NCBI RefSeq assembly: GCF_009834875.1
Contig: NZ_WVHT01000003.1
Span: 124,001-188,000 of the forward strand
Source of the DNA: Hufsiella arboris
GTDB taxonomy: Bacteria; Bacteroidota; Bacteroidia; Sphingobacteriales; Sphingobacteriaceae
Reading direction: 5' to 3'
DNA length: 64,000 bases
Numbering within the stretch: the first letter of the stretch is position 1; the number at the start of each line of letters is the position of its first letter. The position numbers were made by a program, and so were the translations under genes. Below, in pieces: positions 8,650 to 17,614 of this stretch. The notes under the pieces are model-generated. The model was not told the origin of the DNA. It saw only the letters and a list, made by a program, of their open reading frames with translations, and made no database searches.

Positions 8650-9354
8650 TTAAGTGACTTCACCTTTAACAGGACGGATAAGTATTTCATCAACATTACA
8701 TCCGTAGCTCATTTGCAAACAACCCAATACAGCCGAGGCTACATCTTCAGGTTGAACAAAACGGTAGGCAGGAAGTTCAATTCCCCCCCACGATTCTGTT
8801 AAGGTTGATCCCGGCAGGATTGATGTTACTTTCACATTGTGGTTCATCAATTCCTGACGTAATACATTAGTTAGACCTAGCAGCGCATACTTTGTTACAG
8901 AGTAAGAACCTGCACCCGGAAAAGGCTTAATTGCCGCTACAGAACCGATATTGATAATATGCCCACTTTGATTTTTTTTCATTTCCTTTCCAAAAAACCG
9001 GCAAAGAAAATGCGGTGCAAGTAAATTCAGATTTAGCTGCAGGGAAAGTGTTTCGTCGTCTTCATCCAGCACACTTGCGGGAATAAACATTCCTGCATTA
9101 TTTATTAAAACATCCACCTTACCAAAGTGTTGTTGTACAAAGTTTGCGAAACGTTGCAATTCAACTTTATTTGAACAATCGGTTTCTAAGCCCGCGAGCC
9201 TTATAGTATGATTAATTTGTTGAAGTTCGCCAACGAGCTGATCAAGTTCATTTTGGTTCCGCGAACAAACTGCAAGATTATATCCGGCTGCTGCTAATTT
9301 TAAAGCAATGGCTTTACCAATTCCCTTGGTAGCGCCTGTGATAATTGCATTCAT
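8650..9354 (-). CDS. Short-chain dehydrogenase/reductase (3-oxoacyl reductase-like)
   Basis: A 234-residue classical SDR. The NAD(P)-binding TGATKGIGKAIA is at residues 6-17, the structural NNAG near residue 87, the catalytic Ser in INIGSVAAI near 137, and YSVTK near 150. An Arg after the second strand (CSRNQNEL) suggests NADP preference. The gene starts 80 bases from the MlaE-type gene on the other strand, so the gap 9355-9433 should hold two divergent promoters. It lies 17 bases upstream of the PspC gene and may lead that operon. Substrate is unknown. Confidence 0.87.
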   Translation of the reverse strand: MNAIITGATKGIGKAIALKLAAAGYNLAVCSRNQNELDQLVGELQQINHTIRLAGLETDCSNKVELQRFANFVQQHFGKVDVLINNAGMFIPASVLDEDDETLSLQLNLNLLAPHFLCRFFGKEMKKNQSGHIINIGSVAAIKPFPGAGSYSVTKYALLGLTNVLRQELMNHNVKVTSILPGSTLTESWGGIELPAYRFVQPEDVASAVLGCLQMSYGCNVDEILIRPVKGEVT

Positions 9355-9433
9355 AGCTTTATGTCTTGCTGCTGAAATTAGTTATTTTATTGCTATACGG
9401 AAAAAAGCTTATTTTTACACAAATCAAAAAGGG

Positions 9434-10165
9434 ATGTTTTATAGCATTGGAAGGTACATTTTATTGTTAAAGGCAGTATTCAAAAAGCCTGAAAAATTCA
9501 ATATCTATTTTAAAGAAGTCATGTTCCAGATGAACTATATTGGTATGGGTTCATTAGGATTGATCAGCATTATATCCACTTTCGTGGGAGCGGTAATGAC
9601 ATTACAAATCGCCTTTCAGCTTAATAGCGATTTGATACCTAAAACGATTATTGGCTCAGTAAACCGCGACTCAAGTATCCTGGAATTAAGCCCTACTATC
9701 AGCGCGCTTGTTTTGGCAGGTAAGATCGGCTCGTCCATATCTTCCGAGATTGGAACGATGCGTGTTTCGGAACAAATCGATGCCCTTGAGATCATGGGAA
9801 TCAATGCTCCCGGATATTTAATCTTGCCAAAACTTATCGGTGGTATAACGATGGTTCCGGTTTTAGTAATTATCGCTATGTTTTTAAGCATTACAGGTGG
9901 TTACATCGGCGGAACTTTGTCAGGAGCGGTAACTGGTTCAGACTATATTTTAGGAATTACCAGTGATTTTAACCCATATACAATTACTGTAGCGCTTGTT
10001 AAAGCCTTCGTTTTTGGATTTATTATAACTACAGTGGCTGCTTATCAGGGCTTTTATGTTCGCGGAGGCGCTTTGGAAGTTGCTCAGGCAAGCACCAAAG
10101 CAGTTGTGGTAAGTTGTATCACTATTCTTGCGGCCGATTACTTCGTTACCCAATTACTATTATGA
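9434..10165 (+). CDS. MlaE/YrbE-type ABC transporter permease
   Basis: The integral membrane subunit of a Mla-type lipid ABC transporter. The start is placed at ATG 9434, preceded by AAAAAGGG, which gives 243 residues beginning MFYSIGRYILLLKAVFKKPE as usual for the family; the frame continues upstream to 9308 but would overlap the divergent reductase gene. The family signature is clear: an N-terminal amphipathic helix, GALMTLQ-like VGAVMTLQIAFQL, the conserved LAGKIGSSISSEIGTMRVSE and QIDALEIMGI segment, and five hydrophobic helices. The stop codon overlaps the start of the ATPase gene (ATGA). Together they probably move phospholipids between the inner and outer membranes; the MCE-domain partner is not in the window. 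Confidence 0.9.
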   Translation: MFYSIGRYILLLKAVFKKPEKFNIYFKEVMFQMNYIGMGSLGLISIISTFVGAVMTLQIAFQLNSDLIPKTIIGSVNRDSSILELSPTISALVLAGKIGSSISSEIGTMRVSEQIDALEIMGINAPGYLILPKLIGGITMVPVLVIIAMFLSITGGYIGGTLSGAVTGSDYILGITSDFNPYTITVALVKAFVFGFIITTVAAYQGFYVRGGALEVAQASTKAVVVSCITILAADYFVTQLLL

Positions 10166-10914
10166 TCGAAATTATTGATATACGTAAATCTTTCGACGAT
10201 CACGAAGTACTTTCGGGTATATCCGCCAAATTTGAACCCGGTGATAATAATTTGATTATCGGCGGGTCCGGATCGGGTAAAACAACCCTGCTAAAGTGTA
10301 TGGTAGGTCTGCACGAACCAACTTCGGGATCGGTTATTTATGATGGCCGCGATTTCACTAAAATGAATTTTGAACAACGAATTGAAATTCGAAAAGAAAT
10401 CGGCATGCTTTTTCAAGGCTCGGCTTTATTCGATTCGATGACAGTGCAGGAGAACATCATGTTTCCCTTAAATATGTTTACTGAACAAAGTTTTGAGGAA
10501 AAAATGGATCGGGTCAATTTCTGTCTCGACCGTGTCAATCTAAAGGATAAGAACAAATTATTCCCCGCCGAACTTTCGGGTGGTATGAAGAAGCGTGTTG
10601 GCATTGCGCGGGCCATCGCAATGAATCCCAAATATTTGTTTTGCGATGAGCCGAATTCCGGACTAGATCCAAAAACATCTATCGTGATCGATGATTTAAT
10701 TAACGAAATAACTGAAGAATATAAAATCACTACAATCGTGGTAACGCACGATATGAATTCGGTAATGGGCATCGGCGAGTACATTCTCTTTTTACATAAC
10801 GGCAAAAAATATTGGGACGGCACTAACAAAGAAATCGCGCATACCGACAATAAGGAGCTCAATGAGTTTGTGTTTGCAAGCAAATTCATGGAAGCCGCGA
10901 AGGAAAAATTGTAA
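10162..10914 (+). CDS. MlaF-type ABC transporter ATP-binding protein
   Basis: A 250-residue ATPase starting at ATG 10162 (MIEIIDIRKSFDDHEVLSGI), four bases before the permease stop ends; the longer frame from 10114 is an artefact. Walker A is GGSGSGKTTLLK near residue 36, the Q-loop MLFQGSALFDSMTVQENI, the signature LSGGMKKRVGIARAIA near residue 140, Walker B KYLFCDEPNSGLDP and the H-loop VVTHDMNSV. The DEPNSGLDP form is typical of MlaF relatives. It pairs with the upstream permease to energise lipid transport across the envelope. Confidence 0.92.
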   Translation: MIEIIDIRKSFDDHEVLSGISAKFEPGDNNLIIGGSGSGKTTLLKCMVGLHEPTSGSVIYDGRDFTKMNFEQRIEIRKEIGMLFQGSALFDSMTVQENIMFPLNMFTEQSFEEKMDRVNFCLDRVNLKDKNKLFPAELSGGMKKRVGIARAIAMNPKYLFCDEPNSGLDPKTSIVIDDLINEITEEYKITTIVVTHDMNSVMGIGEYILFLHNGKKYWDGTNKEIAHTDNKELNEFVFASKFMEAAKEKL

Positions 10915-10928
10915 CTTTGCCGTAATAC

Positions 10929-11846
10929 ATGCAAAAATCAACATCCGGAAAAGCAGCCGGCTCCATACAATTGCTTACCCCTCAACATTGGATCGATTAT
11001 GAGCTAATCGATTGCGGCGATTTTGAAAAGCTTGAACGTTTTGGAAATTTAATGCTTATTCGCCCGGAACCTCAGGCTGTTTGGAAAAAAGCTTTAGATG
11101 AATCCGAATGGACAAAACTGCATCATATTCGGTTTAAAGGCCGCTCGGCTACGTCCGGCGAATGGATTAGGAAAAATAGTCAAATTCCTGACAGATGGTA
11201 TATATCATACAAAAATTCTGATGTGGAAATTAAGTTCCGTCTGGCGCTGACATCCTTTAAACATGTTGGAATTTTCCCGGAGCAGGCGGTAAACTGGGAT
11301 TATATATCTTCTTCGCTGAAAAAGTTCAAAACAGAAAGTCCTAAAGTGCTAAACCTGTTTGCTTATACAGGAGGAGCTTCGTTGATTGCAAGAGCTGCCG
11401 GCGCGGATACAACTCACGTAGATTCAATAAAACAAGTGGTTACCTGGGCAAATGAAAACCAGGAACATTCCGGCCTTAAAGACATACGCTGGGTGGTTGA
11501 GGACGCCCTTAAATTTGTGAAAAGAGAAATTAAACGCGGGAAAACTTATAATGGAATCATTCTTGATCCTCCTGCGTACGGGCATGGGCCAAATGGTGAA
11601 AAATGGAAGCTCGAAGACAACATTCTCGAAATGATGGCCGACGTTGTTAAGCTGCTTGATCCGCAAGAACACTTTTTAATACTCAATACATATTCGCTTG
11701 GATTTTCATCAGTGATAGTGGAAAATCTCATTTTATCATCTTATCCCGAGGTTACAAACCTCGAAACAGGAGAATTATATTTACAGGCTACTGCGGGAAG
11801 CAAGCTGCCATTGGGTGTTTTCGGCAAATTTTGTAACCACCTGTAA
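10929..11846 (+). CDS. Class I SAM-dependent methyltransferase, RlmI-like (COG1092)
   Basis: A 305-residue methyltransferase. The SAM-binding motif VLNLFAYTGGASLIARAAGA is near residue 137, an acidic motif II (HVDSIKQVVTWANEN) follows, and motif IV is DPPAYGHGPNGEKWK near residue 215. This resembles the RlmI/COG1092 23S rRNA cytosine methyltransferase group, but the N-terminal PUA domain of RlmI is missing, so the target is uncertain. It starts 14 bases after the MlaF-type gene and may be on the same transcript. Confidence 0.8.
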   Translation: MQKSTSGKAAGSIQLLTPQHWIDYELIDCGDFEKLERFGNLMLIRPEPQAVWKKALDESEWTKLHHIRFKGRSATSGEWIRKNSQIPDRWYISYKNSDVEIKFRLALTSFKHVGIFPEQAVNWDYISSSLKKFKTESPKVLNLFAYTGGASLIARAAGADTTHVDSIKQVVTWANENQEHSGLKDIRWVVEDALKFVKREIKRGKTYNGIILDPPAYGHGPNGEKWKLEDNILEMMADVVKLLDPQEHFLILNTYSLGFSSVIVENLILSSYPEVTNLETGELYLQATAGSKLPLGVFGKFCNHL

Positions 11847-11950
11847 AAAAGCGAAATAAGTGAAAATCTTTTTTGTCAATCATTAATTCTAAACTATACT
11901 TGCGAAATTTTAAAAATACCCCAAAAGGGAAACGTACGGAAAACTATTTT

Positions 11951-13015
11951 ATGGCGAACAAAAAGAACCTGACCAAAATCATTGCGCTTGCTGGCACTGC
12001 ATTGGTACTATTTACAAATTGCAGTGGCAATGCGGAAAAACAAGGAGTAAAGTCTGGCCACAAAGACACATCGGCAACTCAGACTGAAGCAATAGCAGGA
12101 GATTCATCTTCTGCTCAGAATTATTCCCCTATTGATACAGCGGATTATAATAAACGAATTAAAGCGTTGGCAAACGGCGACACTACAGGAAAGTGGCCAG
12201 TAAAAAACCAGCCTTATCCGATAAACGGCGCCATTTTACCATTTAAACGGATTGTTGCTTATTATGGAAATCTTTATTCTAAGAAGATGGGTATTTTAGG
12301 AGAATTGCCTCCGAAAGAAATGCTTGCTAAATTAGATCAGGAAGTAAAACGCTGGGAAAAAGATGATCCGAATACACCTGTTCAACCGGCTCTTCATTAT
12401 ATCGCAGTAGTTGCAAGCGGCGATCCCGGAAAGAGTGGTATGCACCGAAACCGAATGCCTGATAAGCAGATCGATTCCGTTTTGACAATTTCCAAAATGC
12501 GAAAAAACATGATCGTTTTTCTTGACATCCAGGTAGCGTTAAGCAATATCCAAACAGAATTGCCTCAATTGGAAAAATACCTGAAACTGCCAAACGTTCA
12601 CCTGGGCATTGATCCTGAATTTTCTATGAAGGACGGAACATTGCCAGGGAAAAAGATCGGAACTTATGATGCGGCAGATATAAATTACTGTTCGGATTAC
12701 CTGGCTAAGCTGGTGAAAAAATACAACCTGCCGGCCAAGGTCTTCGTTGTTCACCGCTTCACAAAAAAAATGTTGACAAATGCTGAAAATATCAAATTAC
12801 GTCCGGAAGTTCAGATGGTAATTAATATGGACGGTTGGGGTGAGCCAGATCTAAAAGTAGGCAGTTACCGGTATTTTGTCAGAGATCACCCGGTGCAGTT
12901 CACCGGCTTTAAGTTGTTCTATAAAAACGATCTTAAAAAAGACCCTCATCGTATGATGACACCGGAAGACGTGCTTAAGCTGACACCTAAGCCGATATAT
13001 ATTCAGTATCAATAA
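11951..13015 (+). CDS. Uncharacterised lipoprotein
   Basis: A 354-residue protein starting at ATG 11951 (MANKKNLTKIIALAGTALVL), a hydrophobic signal ending in FTNCSGN with a likely lipidated Cys; the frame upstream to 11873 has no conserved features. After a Ser/Thr/Gln-rich linker the mature region (from about residue 70, DTADYNKRIKALANGDTTG) looks like a single alpha/beta domain with the run MIVFLDIQVALSNIQTELPQ and conserved-looking acidic residues (HLGIDPEFSM, INMDGWGEPDLKVG). The alternating hydrophobic strands and acids suggest a TIM-barrel hydrolase-like fold, but I do not recognise the family and assign no function. A strong terminator follows. Confidence 0.75.
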   Translation: MANKKNLTKIIALAGTALVLFTNCSGNAEKQGVKSGHKDTSATQTEAIAGDSSSAQNYSPIDTADYNKRIKALANGDTTGKWPVKNQPYPINGAILPFKRIVAYYGNLYSKKMGILGELPPKEMLAKLDQEVKRWEKDDPNTPVQPALHYIAVVASGDPGKSGMHRNRMPDKQIDSVLTISKMRKNMIVFLDIQVALSNIQTELPQLEKYLKLPNVHLGIDPEFSMKDGTLPGKKIGTYDAADINYCSDYLAKLVKKYNLPAKVFVVHRFTKKMLTNAENIKLRPEVQMVINMDGWGEPDLKVGSYRYFVRDHPVQFTGFKLFYKNDLKKDPHRMMTPEDVLKLTPKPIYIQYQ

Positions 13016-13018
13016 CAT

Positions 13019-13048
13019 AAAAAAGCTCGGTAAAACCGGGCTTTTTTA
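13019..13048 (+). terminator. Intrinsic terminator after the lipoprotein gene
   Basis: Stem GCTCGGT / ACCGGGC (one G-T pair) with loop AAA, flanked by AAAAAA and TTTTTT, so it could also act on the minus strand. Confidence 0.85.
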
Positions 13049-13052
13049 TTAA

Positions 13053-13301
13053 ACTGTTATATCGAAAGTGGAAATTGAATCAGCTACTTATGGGCAGGAG
13101 TGCTTTGGTGAACAGAAGTATTTTTCAAAAGTAATCCAGATTGATTATGATGAAGATGAAATTTCGTACGATGAATTACTTCTTATATTCTTTTAAACTC
13201 TTAATCCACGCTTAACAGGCATGAGAATGATATAGGCACACGATACCGATTCGTCGTCTTTTATCATACTCATGAATAAAAAAGAAAAGTTGAGGCGATG
13301 A
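13053..13301 (+). pseudogene. Relic of peptide methionine sulfoxide reductase A (msrA)
   Basis: In one frame the bases read VEIESATYGQECFGEQKYFS, then VIQIDYDEDEISYDELLLIF, a TAA, TLNPRLTGMRMI, a TAG, and AHDTDSSSFIILMNKKEK. This follows the MsrA C-terminal half (typical order: Y-x-x-V-C-x-G-x-T-G-H-x-E, V-x-x-x-YDP-x-x-I-S-Y-x-x-L-L-x-x-FF, DPT-x-x-NRQGND-x-G-x-QYRS-x-I). The N-terminal half with the catalytic Cys (GCFW) is missing, and two in-frame stops interrupt the rest. It therefore looks like a decaying 3' fragment, directly behind the lipoprotein terminator. An intact msrB is at 25427-25789. Family assignment rests on reading the motif order by eye. Confidence 0.6.
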
Positions 13302-13374
13302 TTTATAAACTCACCGAGCTATTGTACATTAGTAACTAAGCCTAAGCTTAGTAAGTTTATACAGAAATTTAATA

Positions 13375-13411
13375 AAAAAAGCCGGAAGCTTTGTAATAAG
13401 TTCCGGCTTTC
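13375..13411 (-). terminator. Intrinsic terminator of the T9SS/collagen-like operon
   Basis: On the minus strand AAAGCCGGAA pairs with TTCCGGCTTT around a 13-base loop and is followed by seven T. It lies 17 bases after the stop codon of the OmpA-like gene, the last gene of the operon. Confidence 0.85.
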
Positions 13412-13427
13412 ACTTAATATCTATCTT

Positions 13428-15410
13428 CTAATTATTCCTACTTATTGCAACTGGATTGACAGCAGCTTCGGTTGGTTTTACTCTAATGATCTTGAATTCT
13501 GTTCGCCTGTTAAGCTGATGCTCGGCACTTGAACATTTAGCGCCGTCTCTGCAGCCGTTTACCAGCTCCATTTCACCCAATCCTATTGCGGCGATACGTT
13601 CATGATCCGAACCACTTCGCTTCAAATAATCGACGGCCGATTCAGCTCGTTTCTGCGACAGCCATTGATTGTAAATCGCCGGGCCCCTGGAATCGGTATG
13701 TGACCGTAGTTGAATCTTAACATTTTCTGGCATACTACTCATAAAAGCTACAACTTTATCCAGTTCAGGACGCGCGTCTTTACGAATATTATATTTATCG
13801 AAATCGTAATAAATATTATCTAATCTCACCAGGAACTCGTCTTTTGCTCGTTCCAGTTCAAATTTAATTTCGAAAACGGTAGATTCTTTTAAATTCTTCG
13901 TGCTAACTTTTCCTTCCTGCCGTGAGTAATATTTGTCCCTGTCGCCTCTGACAACGTAATCCATACCCGGTTCGAGATTAAAATGAAACTTTCCTGCTGC
14001 GTCTGATATTAACTTTTCCTCTTTACCATTCGTTTTGTTTATTAATGAAATGTTAACCTGAGCCATTGGTTGACCGCTTTCCTTTTCCACAACTAAACCT
14101 TCTATCGCAAAAACAGGTGTTTTAGGCGCGATTGAGAATCTGTAAATATCATCGAGTCCCTTACCTCCGTTTCTATTTGATGAGATATATCCCGAATTAT
14201 CGTCATTGAACCATATTCCAAAGTCATCCTTAGGAGAGTTAAACGGAGCCTTCATATTTTCAGCAACGTCGAATTTGTCATAAGAACCTTTCGCTGTGAA
14301 TAAATCCAGGCCGCCCATGCCAACATTCCCTTTAGTGGAAAAGTAAAATGTGCCATCCTTTTTTACGACCGGAAATGCCTCGTCCTGTGCAGTATTAATA
14401 TTGGAACCGCAATTTTTGGGTTTATCCCAACCGCCATTCTTATTTTTCCTTGATGCATAAATATCCGTTCCACCGAGTCCGCCAGGCATGTCAGACGAGA
14501 AATAAAGTATTGACCCATCTGGAGATATAGCAGGATGCTGAACGGAATAGTCCCGTCCATTTCCAATAATTATCTTAGGCTCCGAAAAATCACTTCCCTG
14601 TTTAAAAGCCATGTAAATAGCATTCTTGCCAACTGAAAGGCGGCCGCTCCTGTCCTTCTTGGGTATCATTTCAGTCCTGGTAAAATAAACCGTGTCGCCT
14701 TTGGCAGTAAATATTGCCGGCCCGTTATGATATTTATCGTTAACAGGCGGAGGCATAGGAGTTATCGCTCCTATTTCGCCGGACGCAGTAGTTTGATATA
14801 ACTTTAAATAAGGATTTCCCGTCCAGCCATATACATCCTTTTTATCCTTGTTATCCGAACTCTGTGCAAACCATCTATCAGATACAAAAAATAAACTTTG
14901 TCCTGAAACTACCGGTGAAAAATCGGAATTATCCGAATTCAGGTTTTGCGCATTTTCAATTTTTACGTCCTCTCTTGGATTCTCACTGATTGTCTTAGCC
15001 GCATCGCAAGCATTAGCCATCTTCAGAATTTCCTTCGACTGGCTGGGCACGAAACCGAGAAATTTGAGATAGCTTTGTTTCGCTTCGGTGTATTTCCCGT
15101 TTTGCTTTAATGCATCCGCGTAATGTTTATAATTAATTGGATCAAAGCCAGGGAACGTTAAAACTTTCGCATATGCCTGTTCTGCCTTTTCTGAGTCGTT
15201 GATAAACCGGTAACAGTCAGCGATTTTTTCGGCTACCGACAAATTTGGCTTTTTGGCATATATCTTTTCATAGATCTGCAGTGCAAATTTATAATCGTAC
15301 TTCTCAAAATACTTATTTGCCTTTTCAATACTGTCGGAAAAAATGTTTTGGGGAAAGAAATAAATAACAAAGCATGCTGTAAAAACAAGCGCCAGTTTTC
15401 GTTTAGTCAT
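13428..15410 (-). CDS. PorE-like OmpA family protein with TPR, PD40 propeller and regulatory-like domains
   Basis: A 660-residue envelope protein, last of four minus-strand genes. In order: signal peptide (residues 1-25), TPR-like helices (ANKYFEKYDYKFALQIYEKI to about 150), a PD40-type propeller with repeated ISPDGSILYFSSDMPGG-like blades (about 165-430), a carboxypeptidase regulatory-like beta domain (IEGLVVEKESGQPMAQVNIS, about 435-520), and a C-terminal OmpA domain with YYDFDKYNIRKDARPELDKV and LRSHTDSRG plus SQKRAESAVDYL, which binds peptidoglycan. This order matches PorE of the type IX secretion system and the OmpA proteins that accompany SprF/PorP genes. It probably anchors the PorP-like outer membrane partner encoded just upstream to the cell wall. 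Confidence 0.9.
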   Translation of the reverse strand: MTKRKLALVFTACFVIYFFPQNIFSDSIEKANKYFEKYDYKFALQIYEKIYAKKPNLSVAEKIADCYRFINDSEKAEQAYAKVLTFPGFDPINYKHYADALKQNGKYTEAKQSYLKFLGFVPSQSKEILKMANACDAAKTISENPREDVKIENAQNLNSDNSDFSPVVSGQSLFFVSDRWFAQSSDNKDKKDVYGWTGNPYLKLYQTTASGEIGAITPMPPPVNDKYHNGPAIFTAKGDTVYFTRTEMIPKKDRSGRLSVGKNAIYMAFKQGSDFSEPKIIIGNGRDYSVQHPAISPDGSILYFSSDMPGGLGGTDIYASRKNKNGGWDKPKNCGSNINTAQDEAFPVVKKDGTFYFSTKGNVGMGGLDLFTAKGSYDKFDVAENMKAPFNSPKDDFGIWFNDDNSGYISSNRNGGKGLDDIYRFSIAPKTPVFAIEGLVVEKESGQPMAQVNISLINKTNGKEEKLISDAAGKFHFNLEPGMDYVVRGDRDKYYSRQEGKVSTKNLKESTVFEIKFELERAKDEFLVRLDNIYYDFDKYNIRKDARPELDKVVAFMSSMPENVKIQLRSHTDSRGPAIYNQWLSQKRAESAVDYLKRSGSDHERIAAIGLGEMELVNGCRDGAKCSSAEHQLNRRTEFKIIRVKPTEAAVNPVAISRNN

Positions 15411-15428
15411 ACAAATTGTGAGTCAGAT

Positions 15429-16412
15429 TCAAAAGTAGCGGGGTGTAAGAAGAGCTGAGCTGCGCCTGGCCGTATTAATTGAAAAGCCAAGAGATATTTC
15501 ATGAGTACCATTTGCAACGCTACTGAGATCAGATAAAGAATAATCAAAAGCATAACCAAATCTCAAATTTCTTGCAACAAACACTTCAATTGCCCCCACC
15601 ATCGAATTTTGCTGAAAATTATCAGTATTCATATTGCTTTTTTTCCACAAACTAACACCCGACCGGTAAGATGCCCCTACCCAGACCATTTCCTTGATTA
15701 ACAAGAAGGTGTTTAAATCAATTGTCGTCTGACTTTTTGCATCGTCTTTAATGAGTATCGAAGGCTTCAATTTAAAATTCTCACCGAGATCAGCGAGATA
15801 ACCACCGCTTATAAAATAATGTCGTCCCTGACGAGATAAGGCGGATCCTGCGATCTTTTGATAATCTATCGAGAGGCCAAGCAGATTAGTAACCGAGGCG
15901 CCTGCAAAAAATCGCTCATTGCTATAATAAACGCCAAATTTCGCATCAGGGGTAAAACGCGATTGATTACCGTTCGCGAAATTAGGGTCATCAGGATTAT
16001 CAACGAATGACCTGTCGCCATTTAAAACGTACTGTGAGACGCCAAAGGCCAATCCAAAAGCCAGCCTTGATTCATCGTCGCCCATAGGCAGCCGGTACGC
16101 GTAATTTAAATACGCGGAACTTTGCCGTTGGAGGCCGATCTTGTCATTCACAATTGAAAGACCAATTCCTATTCTGTTTTCGTTGAAAAAAGCTCCGTCT
16201 ACAATCAGCGATTCCGTTTTCGGCGAGCCGGGTAAGCCGGTCCATTGATCCCGGTGAAGCATGCTTACATTTAATACCTCTTTATATCCGGCATAAGCTG
16301 GATTTATAACAAGAGAATTAAACATATATTGACTGTATTGCGGGTCCTGTTGAGACCGTGCAACCGGTATAAAATAAAACAATATAAATAATACAAGTAG
16401 CGATCTTTTCAT
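15429..16412 (-). CDS. PorP/SprF family type IX secretion outer membrane protein
   Basis: A 327-residue protein with signal peptide (MKRSLLVLFILFYFIPVARS) and the family opening QQDPQYSQYMFNSLVINPAYAG, followed by SMLHRDQWTGLPGSPKTESLIV, then a beta-barrel with many amphipathic strands and a terminal aromatic residue (TPRYF). PorP/SprF proteins are outer-membrane partners of T9SS; SprF-type members are needed for secretion or attachment of type-B sorted cargo such as SprB. Here the upstream gene encodes such a cargo and the downstream gene an OmpA anchor, so the three form a dedicated unit. The gap to the cargo gene is two bases. Confidence 0.92.
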   Translation of the reverse strand: MKRSLLVLFILFYFIPVARSQQDPQYSQYMFNSLVINPAYAGYKEVLNVSMLHRDQWTGLPGSPKTESLIVDGAFFNENRIGIGLSIVNDKIGLQRQSSAYLNYAYRLPMGDDESRLAFGLAFGVSQYVLNGDRSFVDNPDDPNFANGNQSRFTPDAKFGVYYSNERFFAGASVTNLLGLSIDYQKIAGSALSRQGRHYFISGGYLADLGENFKLKPSILIKDDAKSQTTIDLNTFLLIKEMVWVGASYRSGVSLWKKSNMNTDNFQQNSMVGAIEVFVARNLRFGYAFDYSLSDLSSVANGTHEISLGFSINTARRSSALLTPRYF

Positions 16413-16414
16413 AG

Positions 16415-17614
16415 TTAATCCTTCTTGATCATTGTTATAAAGCCCTTGAAGGTTCGCCGCTCCCCATTCATTGTAACATTAAGTACGTAAAAATAAGTTC
16501 CCGACATCATTGCGCCGCCATCCCACGGTTTAGCAGAAGAATATCCTTTTGTTTTGTAAATTTCGTTTCCCCAGCGATTGAAAATTGTTATTTCATTATC
16601 GGGATAAGAATCGATATTTTTAATTAACCAGGTATCGTTTTTACCATCTCCATCCGGAGAAAACGCATTATAGAAGATAAGGCTGCCTGCTTCCGTAAAT
16701 GTGAAAGCCTCATCAAGCGGTTGCAATGATTCGTATTCCAGGTATTTGGCAAACGGCTCAGCTGCACTGTTTTGAAGTACATGTGGATCAGATGTAGCCA
16801 GAGACCATAATCCGCCTTTTGGGGTTTTTGCTAGTCTTGGAAAAAGGTTTTCTTCGATCCCCTGGTAAAAACGAACATTTACGAGCGGGTAGCCAGATTT
16901 CTGTTTGAGCACATAAAAATATTTATCATAAATATTCATGTTTCTCAGTTCTTCAGATTTGCTGTTTCGAGAGTAGCCCAAATTGGATGGATCATCATAA
17001 TAAAATGTAGCGGATACAACACCCTCATTAGATCCGGACGCGTTTTTCAGTATCATTTCCAATGGCCTGTAAATTCCACTGTGAAGTGAAGAACCGAACG
17101 GATATAAATATTGCCCCGTGTTAGTAAGCGAGCGATTTAACATCCCACCCTTGTCGGTACTGATAAAGCCTTTGGTTCTGCTTACCGCTGACGGCCGATT
17201 GTTCAAGACCGTCAGTATTCGATCTTCCAGCTTGAATTCCACATCATTCAAAGACAGATTTCCATTGACATCGGCGTCAGTCAACAGCTTTTTAAAGTAA
17301 TAGCCCGACAAATCCAAACTTGGAAAAACCGTCTTATCTGTCCCATCTATTTGCTGAAGGCCGCCGTTTAGGAAAACGGCACCCTTAGATACATTGTTAA
17401 ATACGAACGAACTGTGGTCATTATTTGTCCAGTTACCCTTAACAACCATTGACCCGTTGTTTGTAACCGATCCTGAATTATGAAGATAACTATCGTCAAT
17501 ATATACTAATCCCTTATCTGAAATCGTAAGCTGTTGTCCGCTATTCACGAACTGAGCCCATAACCGGATCGGAGCAAAATAAATCAGCAATATGACTACA
17601 GAAACCTTTTTCAT
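16415..17614 (-). CDS. T9SS type-B sorting domain protein (gliding-motility-associated C-terminal domain)
   Basis: A 399-residue secreted protein. Residues 1-21 (MKKVSVVILLIYFAPIRLWA) are a signal peptide. The middle is a beta-rich region with SVTNNGSMVVKGNWTNNDHS, typical of repetitive surface proteins. The final 85 residues form the type-B CTD: FYNAFSPDGDGKNDTWLIKN, then DNEITIFNRWGNEIYK, PWDGGAMMSGTYFYVLN and a closing TFKGFITMIKKD. This signal sends proteins through the type IX system. The gene overlaps the stop of the collagen-like gene by one base and lies two bases before the PorP/SprF gene, so they are translated together. Confidence 0.9.
   Translation of the reverse strand: MKKVSVVILLIYFAPIRLWAQFVNSGQQLTISDKGLVYIDDSYLHNSGSVTNNGSMVVKGNWTNNDHSSFVFNNVSKGAVFLNGGLQQIDGTDKTVFPSLDLSGYYFKKLLTDADVNGNLSLNDVEFKLEDRILTVLNNRPSAVSRTKGFISTDKGGMLNRSLTNTGQYLYPFGSSLHSGIYRPLEMILKNASGSNEGVVSATFYYDDPSNLGYSRNSKSEELRNMNIYDKYFYVLKQKSGYPLVNVRFYQGIEENLFPRLAKTPKGGLWSLATSDPHVLQNSAAEPFAKYLEYESLQPLDEAFTFTEAGSLIFYNAFSPDGDGKNDTWLIKNIDSYPDNEITIFNRWGNEIYKTKGYSSAKPWDGGAMMSGTYFYVLNVTMNGERRTFKGFITMIKKD

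Noticed and set aside
8633-8696. Longer N-terminus for the PspC gene
   Set aside because: It overlaps the reductase gene and lacks the normal PspC start MEKKLERNELN.
9308-9433. Longer N-terminus for the MlaE-type permease
   Set aside because: It overlaps the divergent reductase gene by 47 bases and adds a segment not seen in the family; ATG 9434 gives the usual length.
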